A model generated the notes under the pieces. The model worked only from the letters and a program-made list of their open reading frames with translations, was not told the DNA's origin and ran no database searches. A program made the translations under genes and the position numbers. Positions 29,357 to 42,214 of a stretch of 64,000 nt of DNA are shown one piece after another (the stretch's first letter is position 1; each line of letters begins with the position of its first letter). Location: positions 62,001 through 126,000 of the forward strand of contig JALBUN010000013.1 of NCBI GenBank assembly GCA_025174535.1, given 5' to 3'. This DNA comes from Cantharellus purpuraceus. Taxonomy: Eukaryota > Basidiomycota > Agaricomycetes > Cantharellales > Hydnaceae.

Positions 29357-31239
29357 ATGACTATAGACGTTCTTACTTTTATCACGGACAAAGGTGGTGA
29401 TCCAGAGGCGATCAGAGATTCGCAACGAAAACGAGGTCACTCGGTGGATGTGGTAGACGAGGTTATAGCGATGTATTCGGATTGGGTTAAGCGTGAGCTC
29501 CTATTGCAAGCACCTTGCGTCTAGTGAGGTGTATCACTGAGAATGCGTCCGTGTATAGTTGATTTCGAATTGAATGGCCTCAACAAGGAAGCCAATGCGC
29601 TCCAAAAGCAAATCGCCGCGAAAAAAAAGGTGCCGGTCGCTACCCATGGATGAAATTCATGTATGACTGACACGGACGTCTGCTGCTTGTTGCTAAGGCT
29701 AAAGAAAATGCGGATGATATCCTCGAGGCGAAGAAGGCAATCGGAGAGAAGATTGAAGAGACACGAAAGCGTACCAAGGAATCAGAACTTGCAATGCGCA
29801 AAAAGGCTGGTACGATTGGCAATCTGGTTGGAAAATCGGTGCCTGTGAGCCAGACAGAGGTGTGCCGTGGCTATTTATTTAGATATTCGAGCAGTACTAA
29901 TCGAACCATGCAGGATGATAATGTAACACTCCGAACATGGCACCCCGATGGCCTAAATGCTCAAATGGAGCAGAAAAAGGGCATTCTCGCGCATCATGAA
30001 GTATTACTCCGATTAGACGCAGTAGACTTGGATCGAGGTTTGGATGATTGTTGGTTTCATTCTGCTGACTGATATGTTCCATTATTACCATTCAGGGTCG
30101 AAGGTAGCCGGACACAGAGGGTATTTTCTCACTAACGACGGGGTAGACTTGAACCATGCATTGATTGCATATGGGCTCGATTTTCTTCGTCGACAAGGCT
30201 ATAAAAAAATGCAAGCGCCATTTCTCATGAACAAGGACGTGATGGCAAAGACCGCGCAGCTTGACCAATTTGATGAGGAGTTATACAAGGTGATTTGTCA
30301 AAATCATATCCTTCTATCACTTTCCTTCTACTTCTATCACTTTCCTTCTGACTGAGAACCAAACACCGTACGCCAAGTAGGTTACCGGGTTGGAAGACGA
30401 CAAATACCTAATTGCTACGTCGGAGCAGCCTATATCTGCGTACCACTCGGATGAATGGTTTGAGAATCCAGAAAAGCAGCTACCCATCAAGTACGCGGGT
30501 TACTCGACATGTTTCCGCAAAGAAGCCGGCGCCGCTGGCAGAGACATGTGGGGAATATTTCGCGTTCATCAGTTTGAGAAAATAGAGCAAGTGAGTCATT
30601 CAATTTCCTTAATATTTCCTCCTCCCCCAAATTCCGTCAAGGACTTACTATAATCGGGATCCAAGTTCTGTATCACTGAACCTGAAAAATCGTGGGAAAT
30701 GTTCGATGTCATGGTCGCGAATGCGGAAGCCTTTTACCAGTCGCTGGGCCTCCCCTACCGCGTCGTTTCAATAGTCTCGGGGGCACTTAACTTGGCCGCC
30801 TCGCAAAAATACGATCTGGAAGCATGGTTTCCTTTCCAAGGCGCCTACAAAGAACTAGTGTCGTGCTCGAACTGTACTGATTATCGTAAGTCTCGTGCCT
30901 AATTTCCCCAATCATAGTACTTGCTCACTTCGATTGTCCAGAGAGCCGGCGGCTAGAAGTACGCTGCGGACTCAAGAAACAAGATCAGAATCGCAAGTTG
31001 TATGTGCACATGCTAAATGGTACACTGTGCGCGACAGAACGAGCCCTTTGCTGCCTGGTTGAGAATTATCAGACCGAAAATGTGAGTGCTTTCACTGAGA
31101 AACGTACGCTCATCGTACTAAAATGGTCGTCTTGCAGGGCTTGGTTATTCCCGAGGTTCTCCGACCATACATGCAAGGTAGAGAATTTGTAGAGTATACA
31201 CGAGAGTTACCCAAGTCGTTGCAGAGGAAGAAAGTGTAA
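29357..31239 (+). CDS. SES1: Seryl-tRNA synthetase, cytoplasmic
   Basis: Start '[20 protein letters not shown]' at 29357; first intron at 29493 (GTGAGC). The N-terminal coiled-coil arm that grips the tRNA is clear ('[17 protein letters not shown]', '[18 protein letters not shown]'). The class II core follows: '[17 protein letters not shown]', '[15 protein letters not shown]', motif 2 '[20 protein letters not shown]', '[20 protein letters not shown]', 'CSNCTDY' and motif 3 '[19 protein letters not shown]'. It ends 'LQRKKV' at TAA 31237-31239. The enzyme charges tRNA-Ser. All exons join in frame with GT-AG introns, about nine in total. Divergent from VPS15. Confidence 0.95.
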
Positions 31240-31646
31240 TTAATGTTGCCTATCTACTGTCACACTTCGAGGCACAGAGCCATTCAGCCTGGGTATTCAC
31301 GTGACGATGGGTTGCAATTGAGAACCAAGCGAGTGTGACACTACATGCACGTGAGAGCGGAGAAGACAGAACGAGGGATAGCAATCTACCAAAGCAGTAG
31401 AATCGATAACAAGTCGAGAACAAACTTAGCACAGCACGTCAGATTCAACCGAATAGCAATGAAGGCTCGAATAGAACCGGAATAGGGTAGCGTCGAGAAG
31501 CTTGAGAGCGGAGGCGAATATGATAGCGGGGGTGGCTGCGTTCATTAACGCATGTGATGGGGAGAATGTTCTGCATTGAGTGAGAGTGCGGGTGAATATC
31601 GTGAGAGGGCATAAGAAGTGACCATATGTACCGTGGAGTCGTAAGG

Positions 31647-33080
31647 TCACGATCTTCTGTCCCTCGTCGACGTGGCGCTAAAGCAGCGGCTGCAGGTTCT
31701 AGTGCCCCTGTGCTTACGCCGCGATTCGCCGCTGTGAACCGATACAGACGTCGGTATGGATAATGGGTAACCAGAGCATAGAGGTCTAGCTTACCATATA
31801 TCACATGGCTTTTGATCATCTAGATGGCGATTGGCCTCAGAAAGACGGCCGAATCTAGTTCCGCTACAAATATGACACAAAGGGAGTTGAGAAGCTCTAT
31901 AAGACCAGCGTCAAGTCAGGGAAAGAATGAAGAACTTGCCAAGCGCATTCATAAGCCTTTCTGTTATATAGGTGAAGGGCCAGGTGCGTATTTACGCGAT
32001 TCTGCTCCACAGAAGTTGACGTGCATCCAGGATAATTGCACCTGAATGTCCCCAGCCGCCAACCTGCGTTCTGTGTATCCCCCACAGTGTAGATCATGTA
32101 TTCAGCTTGGTGCTCATTCGAGACAGGAATATCACGGATGAAATGGCCGAAAGGCGCGTTTGCATTGAGGAACGATGGCGTTGGGGATGGTGACAAGGAA
32201 GATATATCTAGAAACAGTGAGGCTCTCAACTTGAGGAGATGGAGACAAGACGTAACACACCATGATGATAGGGAGCCCGCGGAATAAGCAGCCTTAAGTC
32301 TGTACGTCATTGGCATTGAGCCCCAAAGCCATTATAAATCTGTAACAGTTACGAACCTGGTTGAGGGGGTGACAGTGAAGCATGTACAGCAGAACCAGGT
32401 ATTCCGCTGTATTGGCGCGGGCTCGATCTATAAGTCACCGCCAATTGAGGCAGGTCGAAGTGCGGTGGATTTGCATCACGATGATGAGCTAGCAACGCGA
32501 TAGAACCCCCACGACGAGACGATGAGGTGTAGTAATAGTCATCGTCCGATGAGAGAATACCTTCATATGTCAAGTGAGTGTCGAGGGACGAATCTGCTCG
32601 AATTAGTGCTCGACGGCTTAAAAAACGGCATCTAGGGAGTTCGAAACCTACTGTTGATCGCAGTGGCGTTTGACAACGTTCCGAACGACTCCTGCGATGG
32701 AATTCCATACTGAGGTGTACCAGGCTGATGCAGCTCGTAATTGGGTGGGGTACCAGGTGTTGGGGAAAGGCGGGAGCGAGAGGGATTACTCTCGAGGCGA
32801 TAGGAGTGGGACTAAGGCATAGAATTTGGTGAGTGGCTTTTCCTGAGACAGCGATAGTTTTTCAACAAACCTGACTAGATATGCCACCGCCCTGCTGGGC
32901 TCCACTTGTTGATGACACCATTGGGGGGAATGCCCCCACCCCCGTGCTGCGACGGGGAGGTCTGAAACTGGTGTTGGGAGGAGAGGCCATGACTGCGGAT
33001 GGTGCAGAGTGTCCAGGAGGAACAAGATGGCTGTAGCCAACCGTCTCTCCTGGGGAAGGAGTCCTTGCCGCAGGTCGCAT
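31647..33080 (-). CDS. C2H2 zinc-finger protein, copy A
   Basis: The start 'MRPAARTPSPGETVGYSHL' at 33080 is the first usable ATG. A Pro/Ser-rich N-terminal half includes 'SSDDDYYYTSSSRRGGSIAL'. The finger is 'CNYPGCTSTSVEQNRVNTHL' continuing to a second His (C-x4-C-x12-H-x3-H). A second, atypical finger spans a splice junction: 'YECAC' joins 'GTRFGRLSEANRHLDDQKPC'. The intron there begins GCAAGT instead of GT, where copy B has GTAATT. The inferred last exon adds a second Cys pair ('CDIC...CSRC') and stops at 31647; the 3' end is the least certain part. The fingers suggest nucleic-acid binding, probably a transcription factor, but no specific role can be named. The paralogue at 40932-41970 is divergently oriented. 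Confidence 0.68.
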
Positions 33081-36000
33081 CAAGTATGAGGGGGAAACCT
33101 CCTGTCTTAGACACTGATAGTTAAGATTAGAGAAGGATTATAACCCTGCAGAAGGCAGTGCGCCCGTGCACTGCAAACCGGCACAAATTAGACCACTTTG
33201 CGGTCAAGAAGAAAAAGGGCCGTTCTCGTGTAAAGCGCTTGTAGGAATGCATCTCATGGATCAAATTGGTCTGATCGCTCTCCAGGTAAAATTGACAAAT
33301 CCCTTCTGCGAGACGAAGCCAGATAAACTATAATAGCAGAAGTTGTAGTTGAAACCTGTGATCAATCCTGTCAACACCACTCCCTAAGTTATGTTTCCCA
33401 AACCACACTGGCCAATTGGCCCGTTTGGTTTGGAAAACATAACAGTTTGGCGCCAAAATTCGAAGTTACCTCTTAGAGATCGAAAATTCGAGTCGGATGG
33501 ATAGATTGCAATTAAATGTCTACAGAGTCCTACAAATTCTTAGCCGTTCCGGAGGGTGATTCTCCAGTACTTATCATCGTACGTTCGCAAGGGGCACATG
33601 ATTACTCTATGACGTGATTGAAGGGCAGCTGCCATCGGGTGGAAGAATTCAGTCTCGGTATCTGGCTTCATCGGAACTGTTCCGACTAATCACCAAGGCG
33701 AAGAAATATTAGGATAGAGAGGGCCGGTGCTGAGGGAGATCCAGTATATGAGGAACTATCCTGTGAGAAGTCCCAGTTTACACGGTTCAATACCAGTGCC
33801 GTTACGGGTCACCGGCCCAACCAAACTGAAGGCTATATCCGTTAGCATAATGAAACCTTGAAAGTGCAGTACATAAGCAAATCATACCATTTCCGCGTTC
33901 TATCTGCCGTAAAGACTATACATACAGATGTCCCTTGAACATGTCCGGTTTTAACTCCGCCGGCGCAGGTCTCAGATCTCAGGGTATCGGATGTGGGGAG
34001 AGCCGCTAACTGCGGTCGATCCCCCGCTGCGCAAGAACAAAGAGAACGGTCTCAGTACGATCCCTCGAACGTTGTAGTTAACTAGAATGTGCAGCATATC
34101 TACTCATGTCGTGTTTGCCTTGAGGACGACATGCGTTGCGCAGTCTGATGCAGTGCCTTCTGGTGCCTTCTTGCTTCATAATTGCCGGTACTTGCTAATG
34201 GCGTTCCCGTGATTTGTCTTTTTTGGATTAAAGGGGAAAAAATCCCGTATCCGAATAGCGTACTTCCATATATTCACACGTAGAGGTAAGTAGGCCATAG
34301 TCGCTGGTCGGCAGTCAGCTGTCCCGTAACGCCTTATAGACATTCGGCCGACAACACTGACTCACAGTAAAGAAGAGAACGGTGGGAATTGGTGCTTCTG
34401 ATTATCAGACTATTAAGCCCATTCATGTATGGCAGTAATACAACACCCTGACACTTCTGGGTGGCTTTCTGATGTCCTTGGAAATCCATCCACGCAATGA
34501 TGCCGATCAATTGGAATTTGTTTGGGAATTGGTGATGGATCGCCCTATGTGCCTCATGGGGTTTCATGCGCAGAACCAATCTTGCAGACGAATGCGAAGT
34601 TTCTCCAGGTGGGAACAGTAACTTACTCACTTCACATTCGGGGGACAATCCAGGTCCAGGGTGGTCTGAATCAAGGGCTTAAAGCTACATTTGGAGGGCT
34701 CCTATGCACCGGTCAGGACATAGTTATCCAGTATGGCCTACACAGCTGCAGACGCTGGAGGAATCCCTGAAATGTTACATCCTGTTGTCTGAGGTTTTGT
34801 TACCCTCTCTCCTAATATGCTGCCAACATTCAGCACGTCCATAGTGAGGGAGTTAGTCAAGGAGTTCCTCTTACGAAGCACAATGATAACATGTAATTGG
34901 CTTTAAAGTTCGTTTCGGATTTTACATTCATTTAGTATTCGTACGTAGTGGCCCAATATTCTTGTCCCAGTTTCACCACTATTTCAAGCGCTATCAGTTG
35001 TCTGATATATTGCCGTCTCAAGATTTCTTCTAAACCGGCATTTCATTCCATTCGTGCCATGTTTGTAAGGCAATATGCTGTGCTGCCTCTATTGGGTGGC
35101 TGTTCAGTCTGCCTGACGAACAAAAGCAGTACAGATATGACCATCAGTAACATGCTCAGGAGGTGCTCTCGTGTCTATTATACTTTCCAGTAATCTCACA
35201 AGCACGTTTAGTTTAGAGTACTATCGGGACGTCCTCATGCTTGATACTATATCACTCTAATTGGATAAATGATATAGGGAAATGTCATAGCTGCCATGCG
35301 TGTCATGCAACCAGAGTGTGTGCTTGCCTGCTCTAGTACATAAGTTTACGCTATCAAAATATGTGCCCTGTGAACAAGTCCATAGAAGTGCTAAAAGTAC
35401 GCATAGCACCGAGCCGAATCGACATGAGCTGCATTAAGAGAAGATGATATTCGGATTTTACCCCGGAGCGGGGAAATAGTGACGATGACTCTCGTTTATT
35501 TACTGCAAATGCAGTGTCTTCGTAAAGGGGTTGAGTTATCACCTAGCAAGCATCATGTAGAGTCTGCCTAACTAATTCATAAGCTCCAGATAGAATATAT
35601 TGGACGCTTTAGTTAGGAGCTGTGAACTGATATGTCATGTATTCAGATCTGTTCTAGTGATAGGCGCACAAGTAACACCGCGTAGCGCCTCTGTCACTTT
35701 GTGGTACCCGAGGACTATTTGATGCTTTTACATCGCTGTCGAGAGATGGCTTCAACTCGGAGTCGTTAAAGTCCAGGTCGGGTCCAAATGTGGAGACGCT
35801 TCTTGGCTTGAAATCGATTCAGTACATCGAATCCTACGACCGAGAGGTTACAATTCGAGTTATACTGTATGGGGCCGCCGCGGCTTCGGGAAAAAAAAAA
35901 ACATGAGGTAGGACAAGGCGCTGGAATGCCTAGAGCTGAAGGATCCGTCAATTTGAAGTGACATTGTGGTATTTCGTATATATCTGCAACCCGTTGCTGC

Positions 36001-39000
36001 GGGTGGTATGCGTGTGTCAAAATGGCCACGGCGGCTCCCTACATTAACAGATCACGATCAAAAGTTTGGGGGGGAGGGGAGGCAGGACACCCTCACTCAA
36101 GACATGCGTCGGAATTGATCTTGACGAGAGCTCGGTGTAGCGCTTGTGAGTTATTTCTGAGGCATAGCCTTGGCTTTTCAGGAACATGCTACTTAAACGT
36201 CATGACAAAAGGAATTTCACAAACCTATGGCCTTTGATATATGGAGGAGCATTTCCGTAACACAGCCAAAGTACTTAACGAATTCGTCATTGCGTCCTTA
36301 ACACCTCGCTCAAGCAGATCCGCTCTCAAACTGTAAGTTTCCGAAACTATTTGATCGGTTGCGATGTCCAGGGGCCGCCCAGGAGTTTCCGGAGTTTGTG
36401 ATGTTCATGAGAAACCACGACCTATACAAGTTAGATACATAATGGCCCGCCTTGAGGTCGTGGCTCTTAAGGTTGTTGCAGAGGGCCGCAGTAGGTGAAG
36501 GAATGCTCTGACATTGAGCAAAGCGGTGAAATAGCAGGTGACGAAATTTCGAAGTCCTTCTCGTCCTCGCGCCCGTCAAAAATTGGAAGTCGAGATCCGG
36601 ATCCAGCGCTTCGAGTGGCATGCGCTAAGCCTGGAATAGAAATAATGTTGAACTTGAGAAGGGGCTAGAAATATTTGATACCATAGCAGAACTCCACGAC
36701 CACATGCGGGAGGCAGCTTTCCAGAAAATTCCAGTAAGCTAGAAGCTAGAATGTGACGCACAAGAGTTCCACTACTTCGAAGCCTGCTGCCTTCGTCCAG
36801 GACTGCAACGAGGCAGGAATGATCCTCGGAATATTCGGACTTGGGAATTCTAGCGCCGCTACCATGTGCCACATCAGCGTCAGACTGCAGAAAGAGCTCA
36901 AGCCTCCGAAGGAGGTAACTCTAGGGGCAGCGTGTAGTCTACAGAGACCTTTCTCCTCAGACATGATCTTGAAACGAGGGCCATTCTATCAAAGTCAGCA
37001 CCAACCAAGAGTCCAAGCCGCTCTTACTGTCATTGACAACTGATGAGCAACAAATTAGTGAGGCTGAGTAAGTGATATTTTTAGGCTACTCACCAGGGTA
37101 TAGCCTCACTCTAACCCTTTACAGAAGTATCACGACGCCTGGGACATTGACAAGGAGGTCGGTGTTCCTGTTATGTGACTCGAGCTTTTGCTTTTGTCGA
37201 CAGTGTAAGCAACACGACCACAGCTGGCGACCCAGAGGCTGGACACTCCAATCCGTCAATTTCACGTATATCAATTGAAATCGTACATGACCCACATACC
37301 TTACCGATGATCATCACATGCTATTCGTCGGAAACAACTAGTGATGATATGATGTGAGTTGCATTCTAATGTTGTTCGCGGTTCACTGTAATTTTCCCTG
37401 TGAAACATGGACTTATCTTTGAAGACAACTCTATTTTCATGGTGCATGATATCCAACCTTTAGTAGGATACTTTCAACAGCACTCCGATCCCCTACTGAT
37501 TTCAGTGTGTGAGGCCACGGAGACTTGAAACTGGATGATGTCATTAAACACATTTCCCTAGTGGACATGACCAACGCTGAGTGGCTTACCTGGTTCTAGA
37601 TCTTACAATGAAACAGGTCTTTACTTTGTGACAGGAGTCTTTTACATAGTAAGCGTAAGTACGCCGCTCCGGGGAATTCTCCTTTTTGTTATGATGTCTG
37701 AAGTTTGTCAGTGACCCAGACCGCATGGACTTGCTGGCAGTCATTTCGTTTTCCATCAACCTCCAGCAATTACAGTGACATTGATACTTTCACCTCGAGG
37801 ATATGATCGGCCATGTGGTGTTTCACCAGGGGACAGATAAGGGCCTGCATTGTGTCACAGCCGTGGTATGAGATGATCATATCTACCCTCTGATGCTCAA
37901 GTCATTTCCAGTCGGCTATGCGAGTGGACGTGGTTGTTTCCAAGCCAACTCTCGGCCCTGTCAGTTTCGGGCAAGGACACTGACACTGACACTTGACACT
38001 CTCACCTTAAGGATATTGCCCACGCCGAGAGTTATCTCGGTCATATTGCAAAACAAGAGTTTGCCTTTTCAATAGCTGTCTTGTGCATGGTGCACCACCT
38101 GTGATAAGAGATGTCAAACTTTTTGGAGGATTCTTTCATCTGCTCTCTAACTCCGAGTTGTGCCTCGGGAACTTGGCGGCGGCGAACTTTTGTTGTTTTG
38201 AGCATCAACTAGACACAATGACACTCACAAGCTCTCATCTCGCGCAAGGATATAGCCAATGCATCGGTATTCCACATGGTGTCCGCCTGATCATGCTCAG
38301 GCAAGACGAAGTATATGCGCGGCGTATTCGCTTTGCCCCCATCAGGGAGGGAGTAGTTCGTGGGCCTTCTCGACCGTAGGACGATGTGTGGACTATTTAT
38401 CATAGTGGACCCTCTTTTCAAGCTCGCAGCGACATTGCCGCGCGTCAGGGAACGTGAGGCGGGAGCACGTTGCCCTTGCATGTCGTAAAGCCGATGTGAT
38501 TTGGGTGTCTCTGAGATGTCCAACCTGGAGATTTGTTCTTTGAACGTGGCGATGAACAAAACGATACCGAAGAGTAACAGTTGTCGCTAGCGAGCAATGC
38601 GTCTGTTCTGATTAGTCGCGACGATAGGTGCAGAGCCCACTCTTGCCTTACTCGCCTTATCCCAGGCATAGGGGCCCTGCGATACAGGAGGTACCACCTG
38701 GCATCGTGGCTGCGGATTACTCGAACGCACGTCTAGCCCCATATGGAATCCGATCCTAGATGCAGGCCTGAAAGGAGGGCATTCTCACTGTACAAGCAGC
38801 CAACAGATCAAAGTGCCTTTGTTTCAAATTCTGGCATTGGGTGGGGAAGGATAGGGTTCAACTCAGGTAACCTCAGGGTTCTTTCCCCGTGACAGGATGG
38901 GCGCGTCTGACGCAACACTGTTAGCACGATTGGCACCGAAAACATTGATGTCGCTAGAATCGCTACGCGCCTCAGGAACTCCCTCGCCCAAAAGTATGAC

Positions 39001-40931
39001 AATGGGCGAATGTTTCCTCATCGGTAAAAGAAGAAAAACCCCTGGTCCCAGCCTGTATAGGCTGTAATCTTGATTGTTGCTCTCGCGGATGCTCTCAATT
39101 CATCAGTTTCACCGCCCGTTGCGCTTTGTTGACGCTTCCTCAACGGATTGTTCCTCATCAATGCCTGCGCTCCGCTATACTCCACGATCTCTGATGGCCC
39201 CTGTCCGAGCCGTTCGGAACGCAATAGCCTCCGTGCGATTACGAGCCTTGGAATGTATTATCGACTTGTTTCCTGCGCATCTAGAAGTCTTCTCAGCATG
39301 ATGTACGCCTTTCATACCCTGCCCAGTCCTTCACTAAATGAGATTCTCCAGATATGATAACAGAAATTGCTTAGACCATTTAGTCTATGAGGCTGCGGCA
39401 TCGTAGAATGATGAAGAAGCAATCATAATCCATACTACAATCAGAAAATGTTGGACGCTATACGAGGACCTGCCACAATTGTGCGTATATGCTTCTGCAG
39501 TTCTCATGTTGATTTACCAGTCTACGGAGGGCGAGGGATTCCGTGCTACTTCCCGAACAATCTTTGCACGCGCCACAAACGACAGTCGCATCTGCGCCAG
39601 CTGATATGCGCCGCCGGCTCTCAGCGACCTCATCACCGTGTCCATGGGTAGACCAATTGCCCACAGGCGAGGCGTTCTATCCCATTTCTTACCAGTTTTT
39701 TTCTCTTTGACCAACAGCTATTGGGAGGCTGGTGGCGAAACACGAGTAAAGTGTGGCTGTGCACAATCTTCAATTCACGATGCTATGTCTCCGCATATTC
39801 AGGCGCGAACATTTCGCCAACGTGGAGAACTACTCCATCAAAGTTGCGGAACATGATCAAGACATTTGACATCAAGTTTAGCATTGCAGATCTAGGTACG
39901 TTTTCAGCATAGCCTGCCTGGGTGATCTCAACGTTCACAAGCGACGGAAGTTGTAAAGCAATGACGTTATTCGAGTTCGGAGTCTACGGATCGATTAAAA
40001 GCTCCTCACCTGACGCACATGAGGCTGAGGCGCCGAACCATTCCTTGTAGGTTTAGGTCGGGGCTAAGCCATCAGAAGCGCCCGTGATTCTGTTGCCGGT
40101 GAATCCGTCTGAAAGTGGAAGTGAATGCGGTTCCTGCCAGTTTCCGACAGCAAGATGACATCCCTCATCAGAACAGCACGTTGACGCTTTCATTCATTAG
40201 AACAGCATGACTTTCTGGAAGAAGATCGAATTGCATATAGTCCAAATGGTATGCTCGCCATTTTTCTGGTTTTATACTATGCTTCTTCGTCACAGAAGCT
40301 TCTTGTGGACAGTCGAAGACAGCGCGGGAAGACTCGCCTCTATGCAGGTGAACAGGTTCCCTGTAGATCCATACTCAACCGATTAGTCCTATGACTCACA
40401 CATTGTCAGGTGTATGTGTGCCGTCACGGTGCATACCAATACGTCGCCACTTTAGGAGAGGCGAAATCCGCAAGGCTATGTCATTAATTTCAAATCATAC
40501 TAGTCCATGACAGGATTAGCTATGCAGGGTGCTGTCAGCGTGGGGAACAATGGGCGCTCTTTTACGCAATGCCCCGCCACCAGGCGGCCTCGAGTAAGAT
40601 TCGAAATTGGCTCGGAAAGAGAGTATCGGTCCTCTCGGGAGTGGTTGCTAGGGAAAATCACTCTATGAGTCTCGTCGGCATGGCTCACGAACGACGGCTT
40701 TTGTGATGGCGGTCGAGACGGGAGGGGATTTCCAACACGTGGCAACACCCCGGGCGCTCGTTTCTGCAGCCTACAGTTAGCCGGGATCTCGAGGCGGTAC
40801 ACATTCAGGCCGTGGCTACTTCTCCTCGATCTGATGCGATCTGCACTTTCAACCTCAGCTCGTTTTAAAGACCTGAGCCTGGCTTTCAGCTTGGCCCACA
40901 AGCAACGCTTCCTCTACCCATCCCTGTCGCT
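33081..40931. other. Gene-poor stretch of ~7.8 kb, no confident gene
   Basis: All frames are broken into pieces of about 60-115 codons, and none shows a family I recognise. Composition is not obviously AT-rich and no LTR ends are seen. Possible decayed coding patches are 36750-37040, 37180-37360 ('DPEAGHSNPSISRISIEIV') and 38210-38380. It lies exactly between the two zinc-finger paralogues and could hold degraded genes, multi-intron genes I failed to assemble, or upstream regulatory DNA. Confidence 0.45.
33388..33443. repeat. Palindromic element, 18-bp arms
   Basis: GTTATGTTTCCCAAACCA (33388-33405) pairs with TGGTTTGGAAAACATAAC (33426-33443) at 17 of 18 positions. The 20-base centre contains the palindrome GGCCAATTGGCC, so the whole 56 bases could fold into one cruciform. 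It may be a tiny MITE remnant or a regulatory palindrome. Confidence 0.75.
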
Positions 40932-41970
40932 ATGAACTACCAAGAAGACAACTCGCAGTGCCAATCGACATGGCCGTTCTCTGTTCACCATAATGCCATA
41001 GATGAGCAACCAATGCTCTTCCGCCAGTTTAATTATGGCAATGAGCTTGACGCTTGCCCCATCGACGCCGTCCCATACGACCCTTTCGAAAATCCCTCGT
41101 GGCATCAGCCTGCATGGCAGGCCTCTCCTTCTGCCTCCCCGACCAGTTCCAACTCCACGATTTCATCTGGTGAGTCTCGCGCCTTATAGAAATTCTGCAC
41201 TGGAACTCACAAGTAGGTCCAGGACCTGAGGAACCGATTGGTAACCCTACATTCCCTATGCAGTCCATGCCGCCATGTCAGTGACGAGGCACTTTATTCA
41301 CGATCATGTTTCTCTAATATGTATCCTATACCAGCCAACCGCGCTACTCGATATACACTGTCGTCCCCCCTTCGCCTGCATTCCCGTTACCCTCGTCCGT
41401 GCATTCCCAAGCCAGAAGCTCCTATGGTCCACGAGACGTTTGAAGTCGAGACTGGTGAAGAGGAAGTCATCAGGATGTACATCCATCGATTCACGGACGA
41501 GGAAAAACGGAACCTCAACTTTTCTACATCTACACCTCGCCCTACGTTTTGTTGCAAGATTCAAGGATGCGGCCGATGGATATTGCACCGCACTCAGGTC
41601 AAACTCCATTTATCAGAACACGGCTACCGATTTGGAAAACCATATAAATGTGCCTGGTAATTATCTCTGGCCCTTACTACTCGTTCAGCCTTGTCCTCAC
41701 GCCGTGTTTACTCACAGTGGGGCAGAGTTTGGACGCCAAGTAGAAGCAGCGAGACACGTCGAGGACAAGAAACCTTGCGACAATTGGTACGCCTATTATC
41801 ATACATTCCGGGAATGGGCAAACTCACAATCGCCGCTCTATTTAGCCATCGATCTGGCCGTAAATACAAAGGCGGCGCAGTATGTCTTCGATGCCTCCGG
41901 CGTCTTTCAGGAAAATAAATACGTCGAGGTTCTTCCTTCGTTAGGATCGTTCAATTACTATAAGCTGTAG
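40932..41970 (+). CDS. C2H2 zinc-finger protein, copy B
   Basis: Start 'MNYQEDNSQCQSTWPFSVHH' at 40932. Introns: about 41171-41217 (GTGAGT...TAG), about 41274-41333 (GTCAGT...CAG) and about 41659-41719 (GTAATT...CAG). The finger 'CKIQGCGRWILHRTQVKLHL' continues to 'SEH' (C-x4-C-x12-H-x3-H) and is followed by 'KPYKCAC' joined to 'GAEFGRQVEAARHVEDKKPC', the same atypical second finger as in copy A. The C-terminus ('YYHTFREWANSQSPLYLAID' to 'SLGSFNYYKL') differs from copy A. Probably a DNA-binding regulator; target unknown. Copies A and B face away from each other across the gene-poor stretch. Confidence 0.75.
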
Positions 41971-42182
41971 CCCTATATTCTTGTTTCATGTGTGGTTCTT
42001 CTCCATTTGTTGCAAATTGACTGGTACCCCCCAACCCTCCGAGGCTTCCGGTGCAATTTTCGGCTTTCAGTATTGAGTCGCGGCACGCCCTAACACAACT
42101 CTTCTTTTCTCACCCCACAAAGTCTTCTCACGTGCACAAAGGCTCAGAATTAGCCATGCGGCCGCACAAAGCCAATTATAGT

Positions 42183-42214
42183 GCGAATCATTGCGAATCC
42201 CATGCGAATCCCAT
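42183..42214. repeat. GCGAATC(C)CAT direct repeats, three units
   Basis: Three short tandem copies (GCGAATCATT, GCGAATCCCAT, GCGAATCCCAT) in the convergent region between zinc-finger copy B and ALDH7. No function assigned. Confidence 0.6.

Noticed and set aside
40500..40901. 133-codon minus-strand ORF as a gene
   Set aside because: It starts at a non-ATG codon, is rich in Arg/Pro/Ser as expected of an antisense shadow, and occupies the promoter region of zinc-finger copy B; no motif seen.
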